A stretch of 64,000 nucleotides of DNA. Origin: Deltaproteobacteria bacterium UBA1386 (GTDB taxonomy: Bacteria; Desulfobacterota; Syntrophorhabdia; Syntrophorhabdales; Syntrophorhabdaceae). The stretch covers positions 36,749 to 100,748 of the forward strand of contig DBQU01000009.1 in assembly GCA_002305765.1 (NCBI GenBank), in the 5' to 3' direction. The notes under the pieces were generated by a model. It saw only the letters and a program-made list of their open reading frames with translations. It was not told the DNA's origin and searched no databases. The position numbers and the translations under genes were made by a program. The first letter of the stretch is position 1. Every line of letters starts with the position of its first letter. Below, piece by piece: positions 8,502 to 17,135 of this stretch.

Positions 8502-10601
8502 ATGCGCGAAAAGGAAAAGACCACTGTGGACCGCCGGGCTCCGCTTGCGTCCTTGAAGGGGGTGGGGCCCGTTATCGCGAAGGCGTTGGCGAAGAAAGGG
8601 ATATGGTGCGTTGATGACCTGTTCTACTTCGTTCCCATCCGCTGGCTCGACAGGGGAACGGTGAGGCATATCTCGGAGCTCGAAGCTGGCGAGGATGCCT
8701 GTGTCGTCGCTTCCGTCGATTCCTATCGTTCCATGTTCTTCAGGCATGCACGGAAGAAAGGCTTCGAGGTGATCGTTACCGACGGGACGGGCTTCCTTTC
8801 CCTAAAGTGGTTCCAGTGGTCGAAGGGCTACCTGCAGAGGATCTGCCGGAAGGGGGCGATGCTCTACGTTTCCGGCAAGGTGGGAAACTTCGGAGGTATC
8901 CTGCAGATAGTCCATCCTGAGGTTGCCGTCCTTAACGAGGATGAGACCCCGGGAGCGGCGCGCAGGATCATTCCCCTGTATTCCCAGGTGGATGGGGTGA
9001 AACAGGGATTCATCCGCAACATCGTCTCCGCGGCCCTGGACCTTCTGGGTGCCTCACCGGGCGGCATCCTGCCGCGCGAAAGAGAAGAAGGGTTCGGTCT
9101 CATGAGCTTTGCCGATGCCGTGAGGTGCGTGCATGTGGCAAATGGAGAGGACTTCGATGAGAAGAGGGGAAATGATGCCGTTCGAAGGCTTATTCTCGAG
9201 GAGTACCTCCATTTCCAGATGACCCTCATGTCGAGAAAGAGGAAGGTACGGCGGGAACGGGGCATAGTTTTTGCCACGGATGGTCCTCTGTACCGCAGGT
9301 TCATGGGAAACCTGGGATTTGAGCTTACCGGGGCGCAGTCACGGGCCCTGGCGGAGATCATCGCGGACATGGGCCGCGCGACGCCCATGAACAGGCTTCT
9401 CCAGGGGGATGTGGGCTCGGGAAAGACCGTCTGCGCCGTGGCCTCGGCCTGTGTGGCTATCGATAACGGTTTTCAGGCCGTCTTTATGGCACCCACGGAG
9501 ATCCTGGCGGAACAGCATTATCTCAACGTCCACCGGTGGTTCGCCGCGTTGGGTGTTCCCGTGGCGCTGCTCAAGGGCGGCATGGGCCGCGAACGCCGGG
9601 ACGTCCTCGAAGGCATACGGACGGGGGCGACACCCATCGTGATCGGTACCCACGCCGTGATCCAGGCGGACGTAAAGTTCCACAAGCTCGGTCTTGTCGT
9701 CATCGACGAGCAGCACCGCTTCGGCGTGGAGCAGCGCAAGAGGCTGAAGGACAAGTCGCGCCGCCCCGATGTCCTCAGCATGACGGCCACCCCCATCCCG
9801 CGGACCCTTTCCATGGTCGTCTACGGGGACCTCGACGTCTCCGTGATCGATGAGATGCCGGCGGGCAGGCGCAAGGTGGTAACGAAGGTCCTTTCCGACG
9901 ACGACAGGGAACGGGCGGAGGGGATGATGAGGGAAGAGCTGGCGGCCGGGCGGGGGGTCTTCGTCGTCTATCCCCTCGTCGAAGAGTCGGAGAACAATCC
10001 CGTGCGGGACGCGAAGAGCATGGCCGCCGAGCTCCGGCACAGCGTCTTCCCCGAATACAGGGTGGGGCTTCTCCATGGACGGATGAGCGCGAAGGACAAG
10101 GAGGACGTCATGACCCGTTTCCGGGAGGGAGAGATAGACGTTCTCGTGTGCACCACCGTCATAGAGGTGGGCATCGACGTTCCCCGGGCAACGATGATCG
10201 TTATCGAGAACGCGGAGCGCTTCGGCCTTTCCCAGCTCCACCAGCTCCGGGGTAGGGTAGGCAGGGGAACGGAGCCTTCCCGCTGTGTCCTTGTGGCGTC
10301 GACGAAAAGGACGCATCTCGCGACGAAGCGCCTCAGGATCATGGAGAAGACGAGCGATGGCTTTGAGATCGCCGAGGAAGACCTGAAGATACGCGGCGTC
10401 GGCGACATGCTGGGTGTCAGGCAGTCGGGCATGCCGGCCTTCAGGATCGGGGACATCGTAAGAGACATCGACATCATGATCGAGGCCCGGAAGATGGCCG
10501 AGGAGTTGACTGCCGGACTTTCCGACCAGGAGATGGCAGGGTTCATGAGGCACATTGGCGACAGGTTCGAGGACGAGAGGGATCTTTGTGACATCGCCTG
10601 A
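8502..10601 (+). CDS. recG: ATP-dependent DNA helicase RecG
   Basis: 699 residues from ATG 8502 (E. coli RecG has 693). The N-terminal wedge region opens LASLKGVGPVIAKALA. Helicase motifs follow: Walker A GDVGSGKT (~302), DEQH (~402), MTATPIPRTL, HGRMSAKDKE and QLRGRVGRG. RecG remodels stalled forks and Holliday junctions. A TTG at 8466 is also in frame but lies inside the repeat word, so ATG 8502 (or GTG 8499) is preferred, with AAGG just upstream. The promoter-like TTGAAC/TATTAT would give an almost leaderless message, so the exact start is not certain. Confidence 0.95.
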   Translation: MREKEKTTVDRRAPLASLKGVGPVIAKALAKKGIWCVDDLFYFVPIRWLDRGTVRHISELEAGEDACVVASVDSYRSMFFRHARKKGFEVIVTDGTGFLSLKWFQWSKGYLQRICRKGAMLYVSGKVGNFGGILQIVHPEVAVLNEDETPGAARRIIPLYSQVDGVKQGFIRNIVSAALDLLGASPGGILPREREEGFGLMSFADAVRCVHVANGEDFDEKRGNDAVRRLILEEYLHFQMTLMSRKRKVRRERGIVFATDGPLYRRFMGNLGFELTGAQSRALAEIIADMGRATPMNRLLQGDVGSGKTVCAVASACVAIDNGFQAVFMAPTEILAEQHYLNVHRWFAALGVPVALLKGGMGRERRDVLEGIRTGATPIVIGTHAVIQADVKFHKLGLVVIDEQHRFGVEQRKRLKDKSRRPDVLSMTATPIPRTLSMVVYGDLDVSVIDEMPAGRRKVVTKVLSDDDRERAEGMMREELAAGRGVFVVYPLVEESENNPVRDAKSMAAELRHSVFPEYRVGLLHGRMSAKDKEDVMTRFREGEIDVLVCTTVIEVGIDVPRATMIVIENAERFGLSQLHQLRGRVGRGTEPSRCVLVASTKRTHLATKRLRIMEKTSDGFEIAEEDLKIRGVGDMLGVRQSGMPAFRIGDIVRDIDIMIEARKMAEELTAGLSDQEMAGFMRHIGDRFEDERDLCDIA

Positions 10602-10621
10602 GACTAAAGGGAGGGGGTAAG

Positions 10622-12055
10622 ATGAGAAAAGCGAGGATAGTCTGCACACTTGGGCCGCCGACACAAACATCGAGGGCCATTCAGTCGCTTGTGGATAGAG
10701 GTATGGATGTGGCACGGCTCAATTTCTCCCACGGCGATCACGCGTCGCATGGGTTTCTCATCAGGAAGATACGGGCCGTCGAGAAGAAGCTCCGAAAGCC
10801 CGTTGCCATCCTTCAGGACCTGCAGGGCATCAAGATCAGGGTGGGTTCCCTCGAGGGGGGCAAGGCCGTCCTTGGAAAGGGACAGCCCTTAGAGATACGG
10901 GCGGGTTCGGAAAAGGGAGACGCCCGCCGTATCTACATCGATTATCCCTGGCTTATTGAGGACGCCCGTCCCGGCGACAGGATCCTCCTCGATGACGGGC
11001 TTATACAGCTCGAGGTCGGGAGCGCCTCGGGGGATTCCCTTGCCGCAAGGGTCGTGGAAGGTGGTACCCTGAAAGAGCACAAGGGCGTGAACCTGCCCGG
11101 AATGAAGGTGAGCGCCGCCTTCTTCACCGAGAAGGACAGGGCGGATCTCGAGTTCGGCATGTCCATGGGCGTCGACTATGTCGCCCTCTCCTTCGTCAGG
11201 AGTGCCGATGACGTGAGGGAGGTAAAGACCTACTTGGCCGAGCGCGGGCTATCGGTGCCCCTCATCGCGAAGATAGAGAAGGAGGAGGCGATAAGGGACA
11301 TCGACGGGATCCTGGCCGAGGTCGACGGCATCATGGTCGCAAGGGGGGATCTCGGCGTAGAGATGCCCCTCGAGGAGGTTCCCGTCTTCCAGAAGATGCT
11401 TATTCGCAAGGCGAACGAGGCGAGGAAGATCGTGATAACCGCTACCCAGATGCTCGAATCCATGACGCATCATTCCCGTCCGACCCGGGCAGAGTCGACG
11501 GACGTCGCCAACGCCGTGCTCGACGGCACCGATGCGCTCATGCTTTCCGCCGAAACATCGGCCGGGCAATACCCTTTCGATTCCGTGGAGGTCATGGACC
11601 GGGTCATCTCCTTCACGGAGGATCACATCAGGGAGACGGGGGAGCGGTTCCATGTTCCCTACCCGGAGGGTTCGTTCTTCGACTTCCCCGGTGCCGTTGC
11701 CGAGACAGCTTCCCGCGCGGCACACGACACGGGAGCGCGATGCATTGTGGCCTTCACGATGACCGGTTTCACGGCACTGCTCATCTCGAAGTTCAAACCT
11801 GACATGCCCATCGTGGCGCTTTCACCCGACGCTTCCGTGGTGCGGCGAATGAAGCTCTATCGCGGCGTGATCCCCTACCAGATCAGGAAACTGGCGAATA
11901 CCGACAGAATGATCGAGGAGATGGACCGTTTCATGCTGGACGCCGGGTTTGCGAAGGAAGGGGACGTGATCGTCCTCGTCGCGGGCCATCCAATAGCCGC
12001 GAAGAGCAAAACGAACTTCATGAAACTGCACAGGGTGGGGGAGAAGACCGCTTGA
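10622..12055 (+). CDS. pyk: Pyruvate kinase
   Basis: 477 residues, typical of bacterial pyruvate kinases. Conserved segments include the N-terminal RKARIVCTLGPPT, ARLNFSHG, the active-site stretch AKIEKEEAI, MVARGDLGVEMP and TATQMLESM. The C-terminal domain is complete. It transfers phosphate from phosphoenolpyruvate to ADP. A GGGAGGGGG run lies directly before ATG 10622. It follows recG by 20 bases in the same direction. Confidence 0.96.
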   Translation: MRKARIVCTLGPPTQTSRAIQSLVDRGMDVARLNFSHGDHASHGFLIRKIRAVEKKLRKPVAILQDLQGIKIRVGSLEGGKAVLGKGQPLEIRAGSEKGDARRIYIDYPWLIEDARPGDRILLDDGLIQLEVGSASGDSLAARVVEGGTLKEHKGVNLPGMKVSAAFFTEKDRADLEFGMSMGVDYVALSFVRSADDVREVKTYLAERGLSVPLIAKIEKEEAIRDIDGILAEVDGIMVARGDLGVEMPLEEVPVFQKMLIRKANEARKIVITATQMLESMTHHSRPTRAESTDVANAVLDGTDALMLSAETSAGQYPFDSVEVMDRVISFTEDHIRETGERFHVPYPEGSFFDFPGAVAETASRAAHDTGARCIVAFTMTGFTALLISKFKPDMPIVALSPDASVVRRMKLYRGVIPYQIRKLANTDRMIEEMDRFMLDAGFAKEGDVIVLVAGHPIAAKSKTNFMKLHRVGEKTA

Positions 12056-12172
12056 ACCGCTTGAACCGTTAGAGCCGTTGGAACCGTTGGAACCGTTAGA
12101 ACCGTTGGAGCTGGTGAGGGGGTGGGAGTGTTGGGGTCTTGTTCCATCACCCATCACCCATAACCTTTATTC
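12053..12172. repeat. Tandem 9-base word repeat (CCGTTGGAA) between convergent genes
   Basis: From the pyk stop to about 12112 the word CCGTTGGAA and close variants (CCGCTTGAA, CCGTTAGAG, CCGTTAGAA) repeat about six times with no gap. A second word family, CCCATCACCCATCACCCATAACC, follows at 12149-12171. The gap separates convergent pyk and the UAP1-like gene. Any protein read from it is a low-complexity artefact of the repeat. Confidence 0.75.
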
Positions 12173-13597
12173 TATATATATCTCCGGTGACGCGACCACT
12201 TTTCTGGTCTTGAGCTTTTCCGCCGCCTCTTCCGGGGTGAGGGCGAAAAGCGGGCTGATCTCCACCTTCGCGTCGGGCGGGACCTCGACGCCTGCCTTTT
12301 GTAGCCAGGCGCGGTGGAGGTCCATGAGCGCCTGCCGGGCGGTGTCGGGGGAATCGGGGCCCTCCTTGTTCTTGACGGGTGCGAACTCCTCCTCCCGGGC
12401 GACCTCCATGCAGCAGGCCCTTTCCGCGAGCGGTATGGCGTCAAAGACGAAGGTCTCGAACTTCCACACGTCGATGCTGGCGGGTTCCCAATCCGAGGAG
12501 ACCACGTATGCGGACTTCCGGGCGAGGTGGTAAGGCAGGGCAAACCCGTCGCTGTTGAGGTCCCCGATGAAGGGAAGGGAGAAGACGTGGATCGCCGTGT
12601 TCCCCGCCCAGTATAGTATTTCGCCCTTGTCGTCGAGGGCCTTCATGTGGTCTTCATCGAGGTCGCTGTATTCGATGATGGCCTGCCTTCCCTTGATGTT
12701 GAGATACACCCCGACCTTCTCCTCTACACTTCTTCGCCGCACAACCTTCGTCGATGCCTGCGAACCCGCCAGGGAATGGTGGCCGAGAAAGACAGGGTCG
12801 GCGATCCTGACGAGGGGATTGTCGACCTGGCAGTAGAAGAGCTCTTCGTAGCCCGCCCGGGTCAGCCGTGCGAGAAGACCGCTGTCGGAGAGGGCCTTGA
12901 GCGATCCCCCGTGGCCGTTGGGGCTGGTGTAGAAATGGACCTTGTCCTCAAGGATAAGCCTGCCATCGGGAGAGAGGGCGGGGAGGACTCCCTGGGAGAA
13001 GAAATAAACGGAAGCGGGCGCGAGGCCGAAGTGGCGGTTCTTCTGAAAGAACCGCATCGTCTCCTCGTGATTGTCGCCGCTTGTCATGATGAGGAGCGGT
13101 ATGGTCACGCCATAGCGCGCGGAAAGTCCCCGCACCTGTTCCGCAAAGAGCTGAAAGAGGGTCTTTCTCCTGATGGGCGAGAGGGGAAAGGTTCCCTTCG
13201 GACCGTCGAAACCCAGGCGCGAACCCTGTCCACCGGCGACGATGAGCACGGCAACCTTCTGGCGCTTAAGGAGGGATTCACCGGTCGAGTGGGCCCGGAG
13301 GGCGTCGTCGTGTTCCCCGGGGGTTCGGGGTATGCACACGACGGCGGGGGGGCTGATATCCGCTGCCGCGCGACGGGAATTGTCCGCGCTCGTGAACTGC
13401 CGGTGTAGCTTGAAGACGAGGCGGAGGTCAAGGTCCCGGCTATTGTCGAGGAAGATGCTCCGCTGGTGTGAGGTGAGAGATCGATAATGGTCGAGAATGT
13501 GGCGCTGGCCGTAGCTTTCGAGGCTCTTTAAGAAGTCCTGTTCCGTCATGTCACCATCCATGATGAGAATGCCCTGTAGAAGTTGTTCCCTTTCCAT
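12167..13597 (-). CDS. UAP1-like UTP:sugar-1-phosphate uridylyltransferase
   Basis: 476 residues of the UDPGP family (eukaryotic UAP1/UGP type, unrelated to GalU). The nucleotide-binding loop is IVAGGQGSRLGFDGPKG (~120-140), followed by uridine-contact segments such as TSPNGHGG and CQVDNPLV. Family members make UDP-GlcNAc, UDP-GalNAc or UDP-glucose from UTP and the sugar phosphate; the sugar cannot be decided here. It stands alone, reading towards pyk. A second, GlmU-type uridylyltransferase is encoded at 56920-57936, so the cell may have two routes to UDP-HexNAc. Confidence 0.85.
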   Translation of the reverse strand: MEREQLLQGILIMDGDMTEQDFLKSLESYGQRHILDHYRSLTSHQRSIFLDNSRDLDLRLVFKLHRQFTSADNSRRAAADISPPAVVCIPRTPGEHDDALRAHSTGESLLKRQKVAVLIVAGGQGSRLGFDGPKGTFPLSPIRRKTLFQLFAEQVRGLSARYGVTIPLLIMTSGDNHEETMRFFQKNRHFGLAPASVYFFSQGVLPALSPDGRLILEDKVHFYTSPNGHGGSLKALSDSGLLARLTRAGYEELFYCQVDNPLVRIADPVFLGHHSLAGSQASTKVVRRRSVEEKVGVYLNIKGRQAIIEYSDLDEDHMKALDDKGEILYWAGNTAIHVFSLPFIGDLNSDGFALPYHLARKSAYVVSSDWEPASIDVWKFETFVFDAIPLAERACCMEVAREEEFAPVKNKEGPDSPDTARQALMDLHRAWLQKAGVEVPPDAKVEISPLFALTPEEAAEKLKTRKVVASPEIYIE

Positions 13598-13682
13598 GAA
13601 ATCTTACAGGATTTCGGGTGCCCATGACAAATGGAATCGCTTGAAAATTCGCATCATTCTCAAATGGATCGATGATGATGCG

Positions 13683-13709
13683 TTAAGTTAATTCCGCTTT
13701 GCACGATAA
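13683..13709 (+). promoter_or_regulatory. Sigma-28 (FliA)-like promoter of chemotaxis genes
   Basis: TTAAGTTA (13683-13690), an 11-base spacer and CACGATAA (13702-13709) match the flagellar sigma-28 consensus TAAAGTTT-N11-GCCGATAA at 6 of 8 positions in each box. The spacing is exact. Transcription would start near 13716, 45 bases before cheY. A possible sigma-70 -10 box (TACAAT, about 13722) lies just downstream. Confidence 0.65.
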
Positions 13710-13760
13710 CCATAATTAGTTTACAATGGAACGAAACCCAACAAGCAACGGAGGTTATCA

Positions 13761-14135
13761 ATGAAAGTGCTCGTTGTTGACGATTTTGCGACGATGAGAA
13801 AGATCATCAAGAATGTTTTGAAGCAGATAAGCATCGAGAATGTCCTCGAAGCGGAAAACGGCAAACACGCTCTCACCGTCCTCAGTACGGAAGAGGTCGA
13901 TCTCATCATCAGCGACTGGATAATGCCGGAGATGACGGGCATAGAGTTCCTGAAGGCCTGCAAGGGCGATGACAACATCAAGAAGATCCCCTTCATCATG
14001 GTGACGGCGGAGGCCCAGAAGGACAATATCATGGAAGCTATCAAGTCTGGTGTGGACAACTATATCGTAAAACCCTTCACCCCGGAAAAGCTCAGGGAAG
14101 CGATAGACAAGGCGAAAGCCAAGGTCGGTAAATAA
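13761..14135 (+). CDS. cheY: CheY-like single-domain response regulator
   Basis: 124 residues forming only a receiver domain. The acidic pocket is VVDDF, the phosphorylated Asp is in LIISDWIMPEMTG (~54), the switch Thr is in VTAEAQ (~87) and Lys is in VKPFTPEKL (~109). With no output domain it is expected to bind the flagellar motor switch or act as a phosphate sink. ACGGAGG lies upstream of the ATG at good spacing. It is the first gene after the sigma-28-like promoter and is followed by cheX. Confidence 0.93.
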   Translation: MKVLVVDDFATMRKIIKNVLKQISIENVLEAENGKHALTVLSTEEVDLIISDWIMPEMTGIEFLKACKGDDNIKKIPFIMVTAEAQKDNIMEAIKSGVDNYIVKPFTPEKLREAIDKAKAKVGK

Positions 14136-14154
14136 TTAAGCGGCGGAGGCAGGC

Positions 14155-14628
14155 ATGGATGTCAAATACATAAATCCTTTCATCATGGCGGCACAGTCGG
14201 TATTCAGGACTATGCTGGGCATTGAGGCGACCTTGAGCAAACCGGTGATCAAGACGAGCCGCACGACCTCGGGCGAGGTAACGGGCATAATGGGTCTCGT
14301 CGGCGACAGGAAAGGAACGATCACGATAAGTTTTCGGGATAAGGGAGCGCTCTTCATATACAAGACCCTTATCGGAGACGAGTCGACGGCCATCAATTCC
14401 GACGTCGTCGATGCCATAGGGGAGCTGACAAACATCATATCCGGCCAGGCACGGAAAGAATTCGAGAAGGCCGGGATCAACCTCAAGGCGGCTATCCCCA
14501 TGGTCATCGTTGGCAAGGAGATCGAGCTCAATTTCATCACCACCTTACCCATAGTCCAGCTGCCCTTCAATTTCTCCGTGGGCAACGGCACCCAGGAAGT
14601 AATGTTCCTCGACTTCTCCTTCGAATAA
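14155..14628 (+). CDS. cheX: CheX-like CheY-P phosphatase
   Basis: 157 residues of the CheC/CheX/FliY fold. The helix DAIGELTNIISGQARKEFE has the Glu-x-x-Asn pair that hydrolyses phospho-CheY. Only one such motif is present, as in CheX, whereas CheC has two. It follows cheY by 19 bases. A strong terminator comes directly after it, so cheY-cheX can be a separate transcript from the chemotaxis genes downstream. Confidence 0.88.
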   Translation: MDVKYINPFIMAAQSVFRTMLGIEATLSKPVIKTSRTTSGEVTGIMGLVGDRKGTITISFRDKGALFIYKTLIGDESTAINSDVVDAIGELTNIISGQARKEFEKAGINLKAAIPMVIVGKEIELNFITTLPIVQLPFNFSVGNGTQEVMFLDFSFE

Positions 14629-14662
14629 AGGAAGCAGACAGAGGACGGAAAGAAACAGTTCC

Positions 14663-14710
14663 CAGGGTTCAGGAGGAGACGGAAAACCCCTCCTGAACCC
14701 TGCTTTTTTT
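14663..14710 (+). terminator. Rho-independent terminator after cheX
   Basis: CAGGGTTCAGGAGG (14663-14676) pairs perfectly with CCTCCTGAACCCTG (14689-14702) over 14 bases around a 12-base loop, followed by a run of seven T. Its stem carries the GGTTCA word seen in the intergenic repeats elsewhere. Confidence 0.9.
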
Positions 14711-14747
14711 CGCCCCTACCCGGCGGTTCCGAACGATTCCTTTCTCC

Positions 14748-14811
14748 TTTGAACTCTTGAACTTTTGAACCCTGGAACAGCTTCTATTTCCTTAAGTTAT
14801 CTCCCCGATAA
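14748..14811 (+). promoter_or_regulatory. Word repeat and possible weak sigma-28 -10 box
   Basis: TTTGAACTCTTGAACTTTTGAACCC at 14748-14772 is the TTGAACT word in tandem. Just after it, CCCGATAA (14804-14811) matches 7 of 8 bases of the sigma-28 -10 box, but the expected -35 position (14785-14792) is poor. It could drive the next operon, which starts at 14891. Confidence 0.35.
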
Positions 14812-14890
14812 GCGACAACCTAGAGTATGGAAGCGTCGGAGCTTTACCTCTAAAGGAATGAACCGATGAAGCGAGGAAGGGTCGAAATAT

Positions 14891-16705
14891 ATGGATGACA
14901 TCAGAAGTGGGATCGAAGGACTGGCGGCCCGCGTGGGCCGGCTGATCCCTGGCACGGAGGAACAATTCCTCTTCATAGGCTCCCGTCTCAACGAGGTGTA
15001 CAGGGAGGTCGAGGAGATATCGCGCCAGGCATCGTCCCTGGTGGGCATGCTCGACAGCTCCGCCATGAAGGGCACGATAGGCCGCTTTCGGGAGATCCTG
15101 GAGAAGATGGACAGGCACATCGGGGCGTCAGACAGCAGGTTCACATCAGGCATGACCGCCCTCAACGATGTTCTCACCGCCGTTTCCCACGTCGGCGATC
15201 CCCTGGCGAATTTCCGGAAGATCGTCAAAACGCTGAAGATACTCGCCATATCCACGAAGATAGAGAGCGCCCAGTTGAAGAAGATGGAGAGCGACTTCAT
15301 CAACCTCGCCGGGGACGTGGAACAGCTTTCGGAGCTCATCCACGACAAGTCCGCGGGCATCGAGAGCCACCGGCGTTCCCTCATGTCGCTCGCCGAGGCC
15401 ACTCTTTTGAGGATAGTCAGCATAAACGAGAAGAGCAAAGGCTACATCAGCGAGGTACTCGGGAACATACGATCGAGCATCGTGCTGCTCGAAGGGAGAC
15501 ACGACCTTTCCTTCACCGCTGCCGATTCCATGCTGAGCCGGTTCAACGCAACCTCGAAGCAGGTCGGTGAGGTTGTGATGTCCATGCAGTTCCACGACAT
15601 AACGCGTCAGCAGGTGGAGCACATCCGGGATGTCCTTACGGCAATGGGAGGTAAGCTGCATACCACGCCCGAAGCACAGGACGTGAACACAGACGCGGCG
15701 TCTTACGCACCGGAACTGGTGGCCGAGGCGGCCATTGCCTGCGAACTGCAGAAGGCCCAGCTTTCCGACGCGCAGGGCAAGTTCGTCCACGCGGTTGACG
15801 CCATTGTCGAGAACCTCCGGGGTGTTGTGAAGAATGTCTTCAGGATCCTTGACGATATTCAGAAGATCACCGGCGGAACGGACCTCATCGCGAGCACCTT
15901 TCTCTCCAACATCGAGTCGGGAACTACGGCTGTCATCGGCAGGCTCGAGGATACGGGCCGTGCCGAAGGTGAATTCGTCGACGCCATGGGCGAGCTTTCT
16001 TCCGCGGTATCGACCATCTCCGGCCTCGTCGACGACATCGAGGAGATCGGCGAGGAGATCGAGCTCATCGCCGTCAACGCCCGGGTCAAGTCGGCGCACA
16101 CCGGCGTTGAGGGCGCCCCGCTCGGTGTCATCGCGGAGGCGATATGGCACCTTTCCATAGATGCCACATCGCAAAAGACAACCATCTCCGAGCTCTTGAG
16201 GCAGGTGGTCGTGGCCACAGAAGGGCTTCAGGCGGCCGTAGGTCAGGGAGCCGGCCATGACGACTCCGACAGCCGCAGTATCATTGATGAGCTGTCGGGG
16301 CTTCTCGACGAGCTCAAGGGCATGAATGACGGCGTCATCGGTCTTGTGAAGGAGATAGAAGAGGGCAGCCGCAGCCTCTCCAGTCTCATCGAGGAGACGA
16401 TCGACAGCATAACCGTCCACAGGGACCTCAAAGAGGAGGTGACCGGTCTTGCGGTTCTCTTCGATGACGTCATCACGAGAGCGAGAGGGGCCGTTTCCCG
16501 CGAGGAATTCGAGAAGGCCCGGAACCTGTCCCTCGCGTATATCGAGAACAACTACACGATGCAGAGAGAGAGGGTCATACACAGGAGCGTCGCGTCGAAT
16601 GTCATCCCCTTCGCCGGGAAGGACAGAGAGGATCCGCCCCTGTCGCTGCCTGACGAGGACGTCGCCTGCAACGACGATCTCGGAGACAACGTGGAGCTCT
16701 TTTGA
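14891..16705 (+). CDS. Soluble CheZ-like/MCP-like hybrid chemotaxis protein
   Basis: 604 residues, no membrane segment, mostly predicted long helices. Three parts stand out. Around 112-150 a degenerate chemoreceptor hairpin reads LKILAISTKIESAQ. Around 226-245 SMQFHDITRQQVEHI lines up with the CheZ active-site helix, with Asp236 and Gln240 at the Asp-x-x-x-Gln spacing of CheZ Asp143/Gln147. Around 392-430 a second hairpin reads ELIAVNARVKSAHTG followed by LGVIAEAIWHLS. A reasonable reading is a cytoplasmic protein that dephosphorylates CheY-P or scaffolds signalling arrays. It precedes cheY, cheR and cheB. GAGGAAGGG lies about 11 bases upstream of the ATG. Function is inferred; I do not know a named family. 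Confidence 0.75.
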   Translation: MDDIRSGIEGLAARVGRLIPGTEEQFLFIGSRLNEVYREVEEISRQASSLVGMLDSSAMKGTIGRFREILEKMDRHIGASDSRFTSGMTALNDVLTAVSHVGDPLANFRKIVKTLKILAISTKIESAQLKKMESDFINLAGDVEQLSELIHDKSAGIESHRRSLMSLAEATLLRIVSINEKSKGYISEVLGNIRSSIVLLEGRHDLSFTAADSMLSRFNATSKQVGEVVMSMQFHDITRQQVEHIRDVLTAMGGKLHTTPEAQDVNTDAASYAPELVAEAAIACELQKAQLSDAQGKFVHAVDAIVENLRGVVKNVFRILDDIQKITGGTDLIASTFLSNIESGTTAVIGRLEDTGRAEGEFVDAMGELSSAVSTISGLVDDIEEIGEEIELIAVNARVKSAHTGVEGAPLGVIAEAIWHLSIDATSQKTTISELLRQVVVATEGLQAAVGQGAGHDDSDSRSIIDELSGLLDELKGMNDGVIGLVKEIEEGSRSLSSLIEETIDSITVHRDLKEEVTGLAVLFDDVITRARGAVSREEFEKARNLSLAYIENNYTMQRERVIHRSVASNVIPFAGKDREDPPLSLPDEDVACNDDLGDNVELF

Positions 16706-16760
16706 CGATAAACACCGTGAGTCTGCACATGCATCTTGATCCAGAAGGAGGAATACGGTG

Positions 16761-17123
16761 ATGAAATGTATCATGACTGTCGATGATTCTGTCAGTGTCC
16801 GCCAGATGGTCAGCTTCACTCTCAAGAATGCGGGCTACGAGACGGTTGAGGCAAGTGACGGGCAGGACGCCCTGTCAAAGCTTAACGGCTCGGGGATCCA
16901 TATGATCGTGACGGATCTCAACATGCCCAATCTCGACGGGATAGGGCTCATCAAGGAAGTCCGAAGCAAGGCTGAGTACAAGTTCATACCCATCATCATG
17001 CTGACGACGGAATCCCAGGACAGCAAGAAACAGGAAGGAAAGACCGCTGGCGCGACGGGCTGGATAGTGAAACCCTTCAAGCCGGATCAGCTCCTGGCGG
17101 TCGTTAAGAAGGTTTTGGGATAG
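16761..17123 (+). CDS. cheY: Second CheY-like response regulator
   Basis: 120 residues, receiver only: TVDDS, phosphoacceptor Asp in MIVTDLNMPNLDG, Thr in MLTTESQ and Lys in WIVKPFKPDQL. AAGGAGG lies 9 bases before ATG 16761 and 6 before an in-frame GTG at 16758, so either could start translation. The gene is 12 bases from cheR. It differs clearly from the CheY at 13761, so it is not a recent duplication. Confidence 0.93.
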   Translation: MKCIMTVDDSVSVRQMVSFTLKNAGYETVEASDGQDALSKLNGSGIHMIVTDLNMPNLDGIGLIKEVRSKAEYKFIPIIMLTTESQDSKKQEGKTAGATGWIVKPFKPDQLLAVVKKVLG

Positions 17124-17135
17124 GAGGTGCCGGTG

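Noticed and set aside
12053..12112. Tandem 9-base repeat considered as a CRISPR array or a Glu-Pro-Leu repeat protein
   Set aside because: Units are contiguous with no spacers and too short for CRISPR; the encoded repeat is confined to the gap.
15146..16825. Minus-strand frame of 559 codons opposite the CheZ/MCP-like gene
   Set aside because: Shadow of the plus-strand gene, with no ribosome-binding site and low-complexity composition.
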